NCBI RefSeq assembly: GCF_008806975.1
Contig: NZ_CP031728.1
Span: 2,749,501-2,813,500 of the forward strand
Reading direction: 5' to 3'
Source of the DNA: Cellvibrio sp. KY-GH-1
GTDB taxonomy: Bacteria > Pseudomonadota > Gammaproteobacteria > Pseudomonadales > Cellvibrionaceae
Length of the DNA: 64,000 nt
The position numbers were made by a program, and so were the translations under genes. Position 1 is the stretch's first letter; every line of letters begins with the position of its first letter. Shown in pieces: positions 38,633-48,429 of this stretch. Below the pieces are notes generated by a model. That model worked only from the letters and a program-made list of their open reading frames with translations, was not told the DNA's origin and did no database searches.

Positions 38633-39628
38633 TCATTTGTAGCGAATCATGTCGTCTCTTGCTTCATGCAGTGCGGATTCAGGATCGTCTTCCGCCACAA
38701 TGGCGTCGGATTGCAAACCCGCGAGCAACTTTTGCGAGCACCATCGAGCGATCCCTTGCAGGGAAAACGGGGAATAAAACAGCAGCGCCACCAATACCAG
38801 TGCAACCCCAACTAAGGTTTGCGCCGACAATTCCTCATTCGCCAAATTCTTGCCCAACAAAATCGCCAACACCGGTGTCATTAGCGTAATCAGCGATACC
38901 GCACTGGCAGACAAGCGCTGCAAAATATAAAAAAACAGCGCTGCACCTACCAAAGATCCCACGATCGCCAAATACACAATAGAACCGGCCGACTTAACGG
39001 ATACGGTTTGCGGAAACTCACCGTCCATTAACCACCAGCTCAGCAATAGTCCCGGCAGCGAAAATAGCAGCCCCCCTGTCGCCTGATGAAAAGCATCTAC
39101 AGAAACAGCTTGCTGCTCGGTCAATTTTTTTACCCACACAGTGCTAAAACTGAATAACACGCAGGACAACAAAATGCCCGAGATGCCATAAATCGAGCGA
39201 AAATCAAAATGCAATTGGTGATAAAAAATAACGACCAATCCAATTAGCGCCAGTAACAGCGCCAGCACTTTTTTTAGCGTGAAGGGGTTTTGCCTAAGCA
39301 ATAACAATGTCATTACGCCGGTCACAAATGGCGACAACGCAAATATCACCGCGACCAACCCCGAAGGAATAAATTGCGCAGCCCAATAGACCACCGGCAT
39401 ATTGGGAAAAATGCCAATCGACGCGGCAAAATAAATCATGCGATGCCGCCAAAAAATGGCCAGGGATTGGCGTAACATTGTCAGCAATGACAATGCTAAT
39501 ACCACCGCGATTGACATGCGCGCCGCGGCAGCGGCAATAAAACTAAGGCTATCGCTACTCCATTGAATAGCGAGGGGCGTTGTGGCCCAAATAAGCACCA
39601 CGGAAAAATAGGCAACTAACACAGCCAC
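38633..39628 (-). CDS. DMT family transporter (EamA)
   Basis: A 331-residue inner-membrane protein with ten predicted helices arranged as two EamA repeats. The first carries VVLIWATTPLAIQWSS and FIPSGLVAVIFALSPFVTGV, the second VGAALFFYILQRLSASAVSLITLMTP. Members export amino acids, purines or other metabolites; the substrate cannot be told from sequence. A soluble tail of ~30 residues ends the protein (AIVAEDDPESALHEARDDM). Single gene. Confidence 0.92.
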   Translation of the reverse strand: MAVLVAYFSVVLIWATTPLAIQWSSDSLSFIAAAAARMSIAVVLALSLLTMLRQSLAIFWRHRMIYFAASIGIFPNMPVVYWAAQFIPSGLVAVIFALSPFVTGVMTLLLLRQNPFTLKKVLALLLALIGLVVIFYHQLHFDFRSIYGISGILLSCVLFSFSTVWVKKLTEQQAVSVDAFHQATGGLLFSLPGLLLSWWLMDGEFPQTVSVKSAGSIVYLAIVGSLVGAALFFYILQRLSASAVSLITLMTPVLAILLGKNLANEELSAQTLVGVALVLVALLFYSPFSLQGIARWCSQKLLAGLQSDAIVAEDDPESALHEARDDMIRYK

Positions 39629-39708
39629 GGCATAACTCCTTATATTCCCTGAGGAGGAAATTGAAATTGTCCGCAGCAGTTACTTCATTTAAAAACTGAA
39701 CCCAAAAA

Positions 39709-39748
39709 AACAAAAAGGCCGCAGTTTTTATGCTGCGGCCTTTGTTTA
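39709..39748 (-). terminator. Strong terminator after a micro-ORF
   Basis: GGCCGCAG (39717-39724) pairs with CTGCGGCC (39733-39740). On the minus strand it is followed by TTTTTGTTTTTTTGGG, a classic intrinsic terminator; on the plus strand a weaker TTTGTTT follows. No annotated gene in either direction needs it except the micro-ORF at 39763-39861. Confidence 0.9.
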
Positions 39749-39762
39749 CAACGATTAAAACA

Positions 39763-39861
39763 TTAATCAACAAATTCCGCCCAAACACGCGCAATGACCA
39801 TGCACCAAAAAATTGGTCGCACGGTTACTTGGCGATGTTTTAGGGAATTCATTGAATACAT
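39763..39861 (-). CDS. Possible 32-residue small protein
   Basis: An ATG-initiated frame of 32 codons (or 29 from the second ATG at 39852) ends in ARVWAEFVD and is followed 15 bases later by a strong terminator. Basic N-terminal third, hydrophobic/aromatic middle (RPIFWCMVIARVW). Upstream to cca is a ~190-base AT-rich region that could hold a promoter. There is no strong ribosome site, and a small RNA with a chance frame is an alternative. I do not recognise the peptide. Confidence 0.4.
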   Translation of the reverse strand: MYSMNSLKHRQVTVRPIFWCMVIARVWAEFVD

Positions 39862-40000
39862 AATATTTTGTTCTATGGTTAGATGAAGTTGTTTAGTCGC
39901 ACGAGAGTAATTTAATTTCTATTCAGCTACAAGTCATTTTGTAGATTTTTTTATCACCTTGATTCCCCTATACTTCATCATCAACAAATCGCCATTACTT

Positions 40001-40048
40001 TTTAATAAGGTACGGTTTTAATAAGCGAGAACTTTAATAAGCGAGACT
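40001..40048 (+). repeat. Three 16-bp tandem repeats before cca
   Basis: TTTAATAAG occurs at 40001, 40017 and 40033 with an exact 16-base period. The last two copies share TTTAATAAGCGAGA. The final copy ends at the cca ATG, so the element carries the ribosome-binding region and duplicates of it. Confidence 0.9.
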
Positions 40049-40049
40049 C

Positions 40050-41285
40050 ATGAAAACATTTTTGGTAGGTGGTGCTGTTAGAGACAAGTTATTAGGGCGC
40101 ACAGTCACGGAGCGTGATTGGGTGGTGGTAGGTGCGGCGCCAGAACAACTGCAAGCAATGGGTTACACGGCCGTTGGCAAAGACTTCCCCGTGTTTCTGC
40201 ATCCGCAAACCAAAGAGGAATATGCCCTTGCCCGCACCGAGCGAAAAACTGGCCCAGGCTACACCGGCTTCATTTTTCATTGCGGCACTGAAGTGACGCT
40301 GGAGGACGACCTTATCCGGCGCGACCTTACCATTAACGCTATGGCGGAAAATGAACAGGGCGAAATCATCGACCCTTACGGTGGCCAAGCCGACCTGCGC
40401 AATAAATTACTTCGTCACGTATCGCCCGCCTTTGCAGAAGACCCGGTACGCATACTGCGCATTGCGCGTTTTGCGGCGCGCTATCACCAATATGGCTTTC
40501 GCGTTGCGAATGAAACCATAGCGCTCATGCAAACCATGGTGAAGAACGGTGAAGCGGATCATTTAGTTGCCGAGCGCATCTGGAAAGAAACCGAACGTGC
40601 ACTCGCGGAACCCAACCCTGAAATTTTTATCCACGTGTTGCGCGAGTGCCATGCGCTGGAAAAAATATTCCCGGAAATTGATGCGCTCTTTGGTGTACCG
40701 CAAACCGCGCTACATCACCCGGAAATAGATACCGGTGTACACACGCTAATGAGTTTGCAACAAGCGGCAAAATTGTCGATCAACCCTTGCATTCGCTTTG
40801 CTACCCTGCTGCATGATTTAGGTAAAGCCGCTACCCCCAGGCAAGAGTGGCCGCGCCATATTGCACATGAAGAACGCAGCCTGCCGCTGGTAAAACAGTT
40901 GTGTGAACGCGTGGCCGCACCGCGAGATTACAAGGAGCTGGCGCTGATGGTGGCACAGTGGCATACCCACTGCCACAGAGCCATGGAGCTCAAGCCTGCC
41001 ACTGTATTAAAAGTGCTGCAAGGTAATGACGCGTTTCGTAGGCCTGAACGCTTCCAGCACTTTTTGGTATGCTGTGAAGCAGATGCGCGTGGCCGCACAG
41101 GCTTTGAAAATCGAAGCTATCCACAAGCTGACTATTTTCGGCGCGCATTAGCCGTTAGCCAGCAACTTGACCTCACCGCCCTGCGCGAGAAGGGTATTAC
41201 CGGCCCGGAGTTTGGGGAAGCAATTGCACGATTGCGGCTCGAACAGATTACACGCTTAAAGCAAGAATTTTCCATTGCGGAATAA
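40050..41285 (+). CDS. cca: CCA-adding tRNA nucleotidyltransferase
   Basis: Adds or repairs the 3' CCA end of tRNA without a template. 411 residues, bacterial class II enzyme. Motifs: FLVGGAVRDKLLG, the catalytic carboxylates in VTERDWVVVG, the RRDLTINAMA motif, EDPVRILRIARFAARY, and the C-terminal HD phosphohydrolase domain with LLHDLGKAATP, as in E. coli Cca. The ATG at 40050 lies at the end of a threefold 16-bp repeat. The pteridine reductase gene follows within 20 bases. Confidence 0.97.
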   Translation: MKTFLVGGAVRDKLLGRTVTERDWVVVGAAPEQLQAMGYTAVGKDFPVFLHPQTKEEYALARTERKTGPGYTGFIFHCGTEVTLEDDLIRRDLTINAMAENEQGEIIDPYGGQADLRNKLLRHVSPAFAEDPVRILRIARFAARYHQYGFRVANETIALMQTMVKNGEADHLVAERIWKETERALAEPNPEIFIHVLRECHALEKIFPEIDALFGVPQTALHHPEIDTGVHTLMSLQQAAKLSINPCIRFATLLHDLGKAATPRQEWPRHIAHEERSLPLVKQLCERVAAPRDYKELALMVAQWHTHCHRAMELKPATVLKVLQGNDAFRRPERFQHFLVCCEADARGRTGFENRSYPQADYFRRALAVSQQLDLTALREKGITGPEFGEAIARLRLEQITRLKQEFSIAE

Positions 41286-41304
41286 TATTTTGCAGGAGAG
41301 AAAT

Positions 41305-42096
41305 ATGTCTGTATCACCCCCAACCAATCAAACAGACCGCAATCACCACAAAGTAGCGCTGGTTACCGGTGCGGCAAAACGTATAGGTGCTGAAATTGCG
41401 CGGCAACTTCACAACGCCGGCTTCAATGTGATTGTGCACTACAACCACTCCGCCAGTGCAGCGCAAGATTTGATTGATGATTTAAATAGTGAACGAGACA
41501 ATTCTGCTGCCGGGATAGCGGCTGACCTGAATGACCACACCCAAGTCATCAAACTAGCACAACAAAGTGCAGCACATTGGCAACGTCTGGACCTGTTAGT
41601 TAACAACGCTTCCAGTTTTTTCCCTACGCCAATCGGTGAAGCCTCCACCGAGGACTGGGACAACCTGATAAACTCCAACCTCAAAGCACCCTTCTTTTTA
41701 GCTCAGGCACTCGCACCACATTTAAAGAAGACACATGGCAGCATCATCAATATTGCAGATATCTACGCGCAACGTCCGCTAAAAAAACATAGCATTTACT
41801 CTATCGCAAAAGCAGGCAATATGATGCTCACCCAAAGCCTCGCTCAGGAACTTGCTCCCGAAGTGCGCGTAAATGGCATTGCACCGGGTGCCATCTTATG
41901 GCCAGAAGATCATTACAAAAAAACTGAAGCGCAACTATCGGACGAAAATAAGGAAAAAATGCTCTCGCAAATCCCCTTATTACAGCGCGGACAAGTACAG
42001 GACATTGCACGTACAATTTTATTTTTAGCAAAGGACGCACCCTACATCACAGGGCAAATTATTACCGTCGACGGCGGACGCACACTGACTATTTAA
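41305..42096 (+). CDS. Pteridine reductase, short-chain dehydrogenase
   Basis: NADPH-dependent reductase of the pteridine reductase (PTR1/FolM-like) group, expected to reduce dihydropterin or dihydrofolate. 263 residues. Motifs: VTGAAKRIGAEIARQL (TGxxxRxG variant, with Arg typical of pteridine reductases), LVNNASSFFPTPIGE, and SIYSIAKAG, in which the catalytic Tyr is at YSIAK. The ATG at 41305 follows AGGAGAG; the frame opens ten codons earlier, inside the end of cca. Its position between cca and the folB/folK genes supports a folate role. Confidence 0.9.
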   Translation: MSVSPPTNQTDRNHHKVALVTGAAKRIGAEIARQLHNAGFNVIVHYNHSASAAQDLIDDLNSERDNSAAGIAADLNDHTQVIKLAQQSAAHWQRLDLLVNNASSFFPTPIGEASTEDWDNLINSNLKAPFFLAQALAPHLKKTHGSIINIADIYAQRPLKKHSIYSIAKAGNMMLTQSLAQELAPEVRVNGIAPGAILWPEDHYKKTEAQLSDENKEKMLSQIPLLQRGQVQDIARTILFLAKDAPYITGQIITVDGGRTLTI

Positions 42097-42130
42097 CAAT
42101 TAGACGAACAACTTTCGATACCATTTACTA

Positions 42131-43096
42131 ATGATTAGAACCCAACTACTCACCACTCACGGCGAACACTTGCAGGGTGGTAAAGAACTTATCGAACGCT
42201 GGCAGCGCGATAACAGCGGCTACATTTGGATAGACTTATTAGCGGAAGAGCCAGTCGTAGAAAAACAATTTTTGCTCTCCATGGAATGCCATCCACTGGC
42301 CGTGGAAGATGTGCAACGTTTTCGCCACCCACCAAAAACCGAGACGTTTGATAATTACACACTGCTGCTCTATCGAGGCATCACCGAATTCAATAAAGAT
42401 CTTACTATTCAACAAATGACTATCGCATTATTTGCCGGAGATCGTTGCCTTATCAGCTGCCATCCGCGCAACTCGATGGGCATAAGTTACTACTGGGAAA
42501 ATGCGCACAGCGAAAATTTATTGGTGAGCCCTGGCTTGTTGGCTTCGCGCATTATGCGTTTTTCAGTGGGTCGCTACCTCGAAACGATACTCGCATTTGA
42601 ATCGTCGTTAACCGAACTGGAAGATTCAATGCAAGAAAAGCCGAATGACGACATAATGCGCGAACTAATCGCTTATCAGTCGCGACTGCGTAAACTCAAA
42701 CGCATTTTCAGCTACCACGAAAAGCTCGTCACCAACTTATTGAAAGATATTCCGCAACGTTTAATCGACGAAGACGGAGATATTGAGCACGCACTGCAGG
42801 ATTTATTTGAACGTTGCGAACGATTGCACGGATTGACCACCATGTATTACGAAATTTGTGGCGACCTGATTAACGGATATTTGTCCATCAGCTCGCATCA
42901 ACTCAACAACACCATGAAAGTGTTAACTGTGATCACCGCGATTTTTGTTCCGCTGACATTCATCGCTGGTATTTACGGAATGAATTTCGACAACATGCCC
43001 GAACTACACGCGACTTACGGTTATTTTTATACGCTGGGAGCCATGCTAGTGATTGCAGCCGGATTCGGAATTGTTGCCTATAAAAAGTGGCTTTAG
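42131..43096 (+). CDS. corA: Magnesium/cobalt transporter CorA family
   Basis: A 321-residue divalent cation channel: a long cytoplasmic helical N-terminal domain, then two C-terminal membrane helices. The signature IYGMNFDNMPEL (GMN motif) lies in the loop between the helices, and the last residues are basic (YKKWL). Conserved WIDLLAEEPVVE and HPLAVEDVQRFRHPPK are visible. CorA pentamers admit Mg2+ and may pass Co2+ or Ni2+. It may be co-transcribed with the pteridine reductase gene, 34 bases upstream. Confidence 0.94.
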   Translation: MIRTQLLTTHGEHLQGGKELIERWQRDNSGYIWIDLLAEEPVVEKQFLLSMECHPLAVEDVQRFRHPPKTETFDNYTLLLYRGITEFNKDLTIQQMTIALFAGDRCLISCHPRNSMGISYYWENAHSENLLVSPGLLASRIMRFSVGRYLETILAFESSLTELEDSMQEKPNDDIMRELIAYQSRLRKLKRIFSYHEKLVTNLLKDIPQRLIDEDGDIEHALQDLFERCERLHGLTTMYYEICGDLINGYLSISSHQLNNTMKVLTVITAIFVPLTFIAGIYGMNFDNMPELHATYGYFYTLGAMLVIAAGFGIVAYKKWL

Positions 43097-43216
43097 CGGG
43101 AGCCCCCTCAACTCACTTTCTTTTTAAGACGAAGTGCGCCATATGAAGGTATGGATTAGAACGGTATGCGTCGAAGGATTACAGCATGACAGGAACTTAC
43201 TGGTTTACACAAAAAT

Positions 43217-43732
43217 CTAGCGCGCCTTAGAAATAGCCTTCCCCCGCCAGGCAAAATCAATCGCCCACAACTTTTGTGAAGTTTGATCGTATTCTGCCCA
43301 CAACTGCTGATAGGTTTTTAGTAACTGCGGGTGCACAACAGCGGGCGCTATCTCTGACAGCGGCAAGAGTACAAATGCATTTTTGGTAATTTCCGCGCGC
43401 GGTAATTCAACCCCGCTATCCACCCCAACAAAACCCCCAAAGGTGAGAATATCTATATCCAGGGTTCTGGGACTGAACTTGGGGCCACTGCGCTTGCGAC
43501 CATTATCATCTTCAATACGCTTTAAATTTTCGGACAATTCGGCAATAGCCAAAGCTGTTTCAGCGCCCACCACTAAATTAAAGAAATTACTGCCATCAAA
43601 TCCCACCGATTTACTTTCATACACTGACGAAATTGTTAATTCACCCAACAATTCACTCAAGGCATCCAGTGCAGCCAGAATATGTTTATGGCGATCCACA
43701 TTGCTGCCAAGACTTAAAAAAATTGCGGTCAT
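43217..43732 (-). CDS. folK: 6-hydroxymethyl-dihydropterin pyrophosphokinase
   Basis: Pyrophosphorylates hydroxymethyl-dihydropterin in folate synthesis. 171 residues. Motifs: LSLGSNVDRHKHI, SSVYESKSVGFDGSNFFNLV, and RTLDIDILTFGG with the metal-binding Asp pair. The start overlaps the folB stop (ATGA), so FolB and FolK, which act one after the other, are made together. Confidence 0.96.
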   Translation of the reverse strand: MTAIFLSLGSNVDRHKHILAALDALSELLGELTISSVYESKSVGFDGSNFFNLVVGAETALAIAELSENLKRIEDDNGRKRSGPKFSPRTLDIDILTFGGFVGVDSGVELPRAEITKNAFVLLPLSEIAPAVVHPQLLKTYQQLWAEYDQTSQKLWAIDFAWRGKAISKAR

Positions 43733-44100
43733 AAAGGCAACCCCTCGGGGCGAGCACCGCGCTCGATAATCAAACCCACATCACGCGCGCCGCGCACTGC
43801 GCCAGGCTTGCTTAAACGCAAACGCAGCCAGGGCACATCAAATTCGGTACGAATAATTTGCGCAATTTCTTCGGCAAGCGTTTCCACCAACAGCGCATTG
43901 CGATCTTCTACATAGGCAATCAAGCGCTTGGAAACCGCTTTGTAATTGAGCGCAAATTGAATATCGTCAGTCGCCGCCGCTTTACAAATGTCGCTGGCCA
44001 TTTCCAAATCGATACTGACCGTTTGGCGCACTTCGCGCTCCCAGTCGTAAATTCCAATAATCGTGTCGATACGTAAATCGCGGATGTAAACAATATCCAT
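43729..44100 (-). CDS. folB: Dihydroneopterin aldolase
   Basis: Cleaves dihydroneopterin to hydroxymethyl-dihydropterin in folate synthesis. 123 residues. The N-terminus DIVYIRDLRIDTIIGIYDWERE contains the conserved IGIYxWE segment; NYKAVSKRLIAYVE and LRLSKPGAVRGARDVG are further family motifs. It follows tsaD by 30 bases and overlaps folK. Confidence 0.96.
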   Translation of the reverse strand: MDIVYIRDLRIDTIIGIYDWEREVRQTVSIDLEMASDICKAAATDDIQFALNYKAVSKRLIAYVEDRNALLVETLAEEIAQIIRTEFDVPWLRLRLSKPGAVRGARDVGLIIERGARPEGLPL

Positions 44101-44130
44101 AATCAGCGTCTGCTAAAATTGAAATGAGAA

Positions 44131-45159
44131 TCAAAGTTGTGAAAGAGAATCGAGCGGCCAACGCGCCTTGACATTAATCGCCAATTCTTCATGTTGACCT
44201 GCCAATAAGCGTTGGCAACCGGCGTAGGCAATCATGGCGCCATTGTCGGTGCAAAACTCGTGACGCGCATAAAATACTTTTGCGCCGATTTTAGCCAACT
44301 CGATATCCAGATCAGCGCGCAACTTTTTGTTGGCAGAGACTCCGCCGGCAATCACCAGTGTCTTCATTCCGGTTTGCTCGAGCGCGCGCTTACATTTAAT
44401 CACCAACGTGTCCACAACCGCCGCTTGAAAAGCATTGGCGATATCTGCGCAGGTTTGATCATCGGGCAAACCATTTTCCTGCTTGTTGGCATTCACCGCG
44501 GTGAGGGTCGCCGTTTTGAGCCCACTAAAACTGAAATCCAGACCGGGACGGTCAACCATCGGGCGCGGGAACTTGAAGCGCCCCTCAACCCCACGCTCGG
44601 CAAGCTTGGCTACCTGTGGTCCACCGGGATAATCCAGATCGAGCATTTTGGCAGCCTTATCGAAAGCTTCACCCGCTGCATCGTCGATCGATTCGCCTAA
44701 CAGTTCGTAATCACCCAATGTATTTACTTTTACCAGTTGCGTGTGCCCACCAGAAACCAGCAACGCCACAAATGGATATTCGGGAGGCGACGCTTCCAGC
44801 ATAGGGGCTAGCAGGTGACCCTCCATATGATGGACGCCAATTGCCGGCACCTTCCAGGCGTAGGCCAGTGAGCGCCCGAAGGTAGCACCAACCATCAAAG
44901 CACCCACCAAGCCTGGGCCTGAGGTATAGGCGATTGCATCTATATCCATGGCCACAGAACCACTTTTTTCCATCACCTCATTAATAAGAGGCAGCAGCTT
45001 ACGGACATGATCGCGCGAGGCAAGCTCGGGAACCACTCCGCCGTACTCGGCATGCAGCGCTATTTGGGTGTAGAGCACATGGGCGAGCAGCCCCAGTTCA
45101 CTGTCATAAACAGCCACACCGGTTTCATCGCAAGATGTTTCCAGTCCCAACACACGCAT
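44131..45159 (-). CDS. tsaD: tRNA threonylcarbamoyladenosine transferase TsaD
   Basis: Catalytic subunit that transfers threonylcarbamoyl to A37 of ANN-decoding tRNAs, with TsaB and TsaE. 342 residues of the ASKHA fold. Motifs: [19 protein letters not shown], the metal-binding [21 protein letters not shown], and the C-terminal [12 protein letters not shown]. The frame extends 64 codons further upstream, across the rpsU promoter region, but the ATG at 45159 is the family start. Divergent from rpsU, as in most gammaproteobacteria. The usual plsY gene between tsaD and folB is missing. Confidence 0.97.
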   Translation of the reverse strand: MRVLGLETSCDETGVAVYDSELGLLAHVLYTQIALHAEYGGVVPELASRDHVRKLLPLINEVMEKSGSVAMDIDAIAYTSGPGLVGALMVGATFGRSLAYAWKVPAIGVHHMEGHLLAPMLEASPPEYPFVALLVSGGHTQLVKVNTLGDYELLGESIDDAAGEAFDKAAKMLDLDYPGGPQVAKLAERGVEGRFKFPRPMVDRPGLDFSFSGLKTATLTAVNANKQENGLPDDQTCADIANAFQAAVVDTLVIKCKRALEQTGMKTLVIAGGVSANKKLRADLDIELAKIGAKVFYARHEFCTDNGAMIAYAGCQRLLAGQHEELAINVKARWPLDSLSQL

Positions 45160-45274
45160 AGCCAACCTCAAAACGTTGTAGTCGGGCACGGCCGCGTGCC
45201 CAAAAGGGCGGCTATGATAATCCTCCGGCAGGAGAAAACCCAGTAAAACCCCGACCAGATAACTTGCCCCAAGG

Positions 45275-45303
45275 TTGCGATAGGGTGAATAAGCGTATAG
45301 AAT
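45275..45303 (+). promoter_or_regulatory. Sigma70 promoter for the rpsU-yqeY-dnaG-rpoD operon
   Basis: TTGCGA (45275-45280), a 17-base spacer and TAGAAT (45298-45303), about 90 bases before rpsU in the divergent tsaD-rpsU interval. A second TTGACC further in (about 45324) has no good -10 partner. Confidence 0.5.
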
Positions 45304-45392
45304 CCGCACCCCTCGGATACTTGACCGTGTTTTATACCGGTAACTATCCACAAGACATCATTTTCAAGCACTATTAATTTAAAGGTAACGAC

Positions 45393-45608
45393 ATGCCTTC
45401 AGTAAAAATCAAAGAAAACGAGCCATTTGATGTAGCCCTGCGTCGCTTCAAGCGCGCCTGTGAAAAAGCCGGTATTTTGGCTGATGTTCGCGCTCGCGAA
45501 TGCTATGAGAAGCCAACCACTATTCGTAAGCGTGATGCTGCCGCTGCTGTTAAGCGTCATGCTAAAAAGGTTCAACGCGAATCCAAAAAGTTTACCCGTC
45601 TGTACTAA
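45393..45608 (+). CDS. rpsU: 30S ribosomal protein bS21
   Basis: Small basic ribosomal protein of 71 residues needed for initiation on structured leaders. The N-terminal [20 protein letters not shown] is near-universal, and the C-terminus is very Lys/Arg-rich. First gene of the macromolecular synthesis operon. The 120 bases to yqeY include a GCTGCG/CGCAGC stem (45615-45640) without a U-run, which may attenuate or process the transcript so that much more bS21 than DnaG is made. Confidence 0.98.
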   Translation: MPSVKIKENEPFDVALRRFKRACEKAGILADVRARECYEKPTTIRKRDAAAAVKRHAKKVQRESKKFTRLY

Positions 45609-45731
45609 TAGCTCGCTGCGCCCGCTCGGGATAACGCAGCAGCCAGTGCTTACCGGTTCTGCTAGTTAGTTGTGTTTGCATCTTTTCACTAACAAGCCGT
45701 GCGTTTAAAGTCATTGATTATTGGTGAACCC

Positions 45732-46187
45732 ATGAATCAAGCAACGCTAAAAGACCGCATAAATGATGCCTTAAAGACCGCGATGCGCGCTAAAGAAAAA
45801 GAGCGCGTCGCGGTTTTGCGTCTTGTGATGTCTGAATTCAAGAAAATTGAAGTGGATGAGCGCATCGAATTGGATGACGCCCGCGTGCTAGCTGTGCTGG
45901 ACAAAATGGTCAAACAGCGCCGCGACTCTGAGGCTCAATATCGCAACGCCAATCGCCCCGAGCTCGCCGAACAGGAAGCTTATGAAATTGGCCAGATCCA
46001 GGAGTTCTTGCCTGCTGCACTCACAGCGGCCGAATTGGATACGATAGTTGCCAAGGCAATTGCCGATGCTGGTGTTACTGAGGCGCGCGACATGGGCAAA
46101 GCCATGGCGCTGATTAAACCCCAAGTGCAAGGCCGCGCCGATATGGGCGACGTGAGCAAACTTCTCAAAGCCAAATTAAGCACCTAG
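45732..46187 (+). CDS. yqeY: GatB/YqeY domain protein
   Basis: A 151-residue helical protein related to the tRNA-binding tail of the amidotransferase subunit GatB. It starts LKDRINDALKTAMRAKEKER and has the family block IGQIQEFLPAALTAAELD. Its function is not settled, though a role with tRNA is plausible. The frame opens 11 codons earlier; the ATG at 45732 matches the family. Insertion of yqeY between rpsU and dnaG is the usual Pseudomonas-type order. Confidence 0.95.
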   Translation: MNQATLKDRINDALKTAMRAKEKERVAVLRLVMSEFKKIEVDERIELDDARVLAVLDKMVKQRRDSEAQYRNANRPELAEQEAYEIGQIQEFLPAALTAAELDTIVAKAIADAGVTEARDMGKAMALIKPQVQGRADMGDVSKLLKAKLST

Positions 46188-46244
46188 TCGCCTGGGTTGC
46201 TAGCTTGGTGCTAGAGTCTGACAACCCCCTCAGGCGATTGTTTC

Positions 46245-48281
46245 ATGGCCGGACTAATCCCCCAGAGTTTTATTGACGATCTGCTCGACCGCCTCGACAT
46301 AGTCGATGTGGTCGATAGCCGTGTAAAACTCAAAAAAACCGGCAAAAACTACAGCGCCTGCTGCCCCTTCCACGACGAGAAAACCCCCTCTTTCACCGTT
46401 AGCCCGGAGAAACAGTTTTTCTATTGTTTTGGCTGTGGTGCGAGCGGCAATGCGCTGGGTTTTATCATGGATTACGAGCGCCTCAGCTTCCCTGAAGCCA
46501 CCGAGTCACTCGCGCGACTCGCCGGATTGGAAGTGCCGCGCGAAGTCCAAACCGAAGCCCAGCAAAAACGCGAAGAAGAAAAACGCAGCATTTACACCCT
46601 ACTGGAAAAAGCAGATCTGTTTTACCAGCAACAACTGCGTCATCACCCCAGCAAACACCTGGCTGTAAATTACCTTAAAAATCGCGGACTCGATGGCAAA
46701 ACCGCCAAAGCTTATGGGGTAGGCTTTGCTCCGCCAGGCTGGGACAACCTGCTTAAATCTCTCGCACAAAACGATGATGACAAGCACCTTCTAATCGAAG
46801 GTGGCATGCTGATCCATCAGGAACAAGAAAAGAAACTCTACGACCGCTTCCGCCATCGCATTATGTTCCCCATACGCGATACGCGCGGACGAGTGATTGG
46901 CTTCGGCGGACGCGTTTTAGGGGACGACAAACCCAAATACCTCAACTCACCTGAAACCCCGGTATTCCACAAAGGCCAGGAGCTTTATGGACTCTATGAA
47001 GCGCGCCTTGCCTACCGCGAATTACCGCGCCTGCTGGTCGTTGAAGGCTATATGGATGTGGTTAGCCTCGCGCAATTTGGGATACATTACGGCGTTGCCA
47101 CGCTCGGCACAGCCTGTGGACCAGACCACCTCGACCGCGCCTTTAAATACACCAATGAAGTGGTGTTTTGTTTTGATGGCGATAAAGCCGGTCGCAGCGC
47201 CGCCCATCGCGCACTGGAAGCTTCAATAGAATGCATGACGGATGGCCGAACAGTGAAATTTCTGTTCCTACCTGAAAATGAAGACCCGGACACATTGGTG
47301 CGCCAAATCGGCCCCGAAAAATTTGAGCGCATGATCGAACTGGCGGTCCCTTTTGAGGATTACTTATTTGATGCTGTTGCAGACGGCTTGAATATTCGAA
47401 CCATGGAAGGCCGCGCCACCTTCAGCAAACGCGCAGCCCCGCTACTGGATCGCTTACCCAAAGGCGTTTTTCGCGAACTCATGTTTGAAAGTCTGGCAAC
47501 GCGCACAGGATTGAGCCGTAATGTATTGCAAGACCTGGTGCTAGAGCAGCACACCAAAGAAGCCCAGCCCCAACCCTTGCAAACCAAAACCTCAGCAGAG
47601 GAAAAAGCCCCCCAGGTTGCTTTGCCGCGACAAGCAGATAGCTGGTGGGACCATCAAGCGCAGGGACACCAGCAAAATCCTTACGACACGGGTATGCATC
47701 CGGGCGATTACGGTGATTTCCCCGCGGAACTGCCACCACCGGAATACGAAAACTTTTACGCCCATCACCGTACAACATCCAAGCCTTTGGATGCAGCAAT
47801 ACCTCCATTGGATCGAAAACGACACATCAATACACCATTCAAACTAGCCCTAGCGTTGCTGCTCAAACACCCCTATCTGGCCAACCTAGAGCCGGACCAC
47901 ACGTATTGGCTGTCGCAAGATGATGAGAATTCGAGACTACTTGGGGATATCCTAAAAACTATCCACGAAAGACCACACTACAACACGGATGGACAAATAA
48001 TGTTTCATTGGGCAGGCCTTTATGGGTCAGAACAGGCGAAGTTACTTGCATTGATGGCGGATCACCCCCTTTTGGATGATCTAGCAAGTAAAAAGGAAAA
48101 GATCATGTATGACGCCCAGATAGAATTTCAAAAAGCAATCGCAGGACTAAAAAAGCAAGATATTCAAAAAAGCTCATCCACCGCACTGGAAAAACTAAAG
48201 AGCACCAACTTTACTCAACTATCCAAAGAAGAGCGAGAGCAACTCGTACGCGCAGCTCTCGCGACTAAACTACAACCTTAA
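46245..48281 (+). CDS. dnaG: DNA primase
   Basis: Makes RNA primers for replication. 678 residues, longer than E. coli DnaG (581). The N-terminal CHC2 zinc finger is seen in CCPFHDE and FYCFGCG. The catalytic TOPRIM core is seen in [11 protein letters not shown] with downstream [10 protein letters not shown] Pro/Gln/His-rich linker (about residues 430-525) accounts for the extra length, and the C-terminal helical domain that binds DnaB ends the protein. Third gene of the rpsU operon. Confidence 0.97.
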   Translation: MAGLIPQSFIDDLLDRLDIVDVVDSRVKLKKTGKNYSACCPFHDEKTPSFTVSPEKQFFYCFGCGASGNALGFIMDYERLSFPEATESLARLAGLEVPREVQTEAQQKREEEKRSIYTLLEKADLFYQQQLRHHPSKHLAVNYLKNRGLDGKTAKAYGVGFAPPGWDNLLKSLAQNDDDKHLLIEGGMLIHQEQEKKLYDRFRHRIMFPIRDTRGRVIGFGGRVLGDDKPKYLNSPETPVFHKGQELYGLYEARLAYRELPRLLVVEGYMDVVSLAQFGIHYGVATLGTACGPDHLDRAFKYTNEVVFCFDGDKAGRSAAHRALEASIECMTDGRTVKFLFLPENEDPDTLVRQIGPEKFERMIELAVPFEDYLFDAVADGLNIRTMEGRATFSKRAAPLLDRLPKGVFRELMFESLATRTGLSRNVLQDLVLEQHTKEAQPQPLQTKTSAEEKAPQVALPRQADSWWDHQAQGHQQNPYDTGMHPGDYGDFPAELPPPEYENFYAHHRTTSKPLDAAIPPLDRKRHINTPFKLALALLLKHPYLANLEPDHTYWLSQDDENSRLLGDILKTIHERPHYNTDGQIMFHWAGLYGSEQAKLLALMADHPLLDDLASKKEKIMYDAQIEFQKAIAGLKKQDIQKSSSTALEKLKSTNFTQLSKEEREQLVRAALATKLQP

Positions 48282-48429
48282 CCCAGCAAATCGATCAAAA
48301 GCTGCGCAACTTTCACGACAAGTAACGAGAGTTTTCAGTGTCGCCGCGCGACTGCCTAGAATCCACTCAAACAAGTGGAGTATAATTTCGGGCTTTGCAT
48401 TTCACTCACCAGGTTTTATAGGGTCTCGA

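Noticed and set aside
45160..45351. 64-codon N-terminal extension of TsaD, or a plsY remnant
   Set aside because: It overlaps the divergent promoter region, has no PlsY motifs, and TsaD begins at the conserved [14 protein letters not shown].
45615..45640. Full terminator between rpsU and yqeY
   Set aside because: The GCTGCG/CGCAGC stem lacks a U-run and its loop is long, so it is mentioned only as a possible attenuator or processing site.
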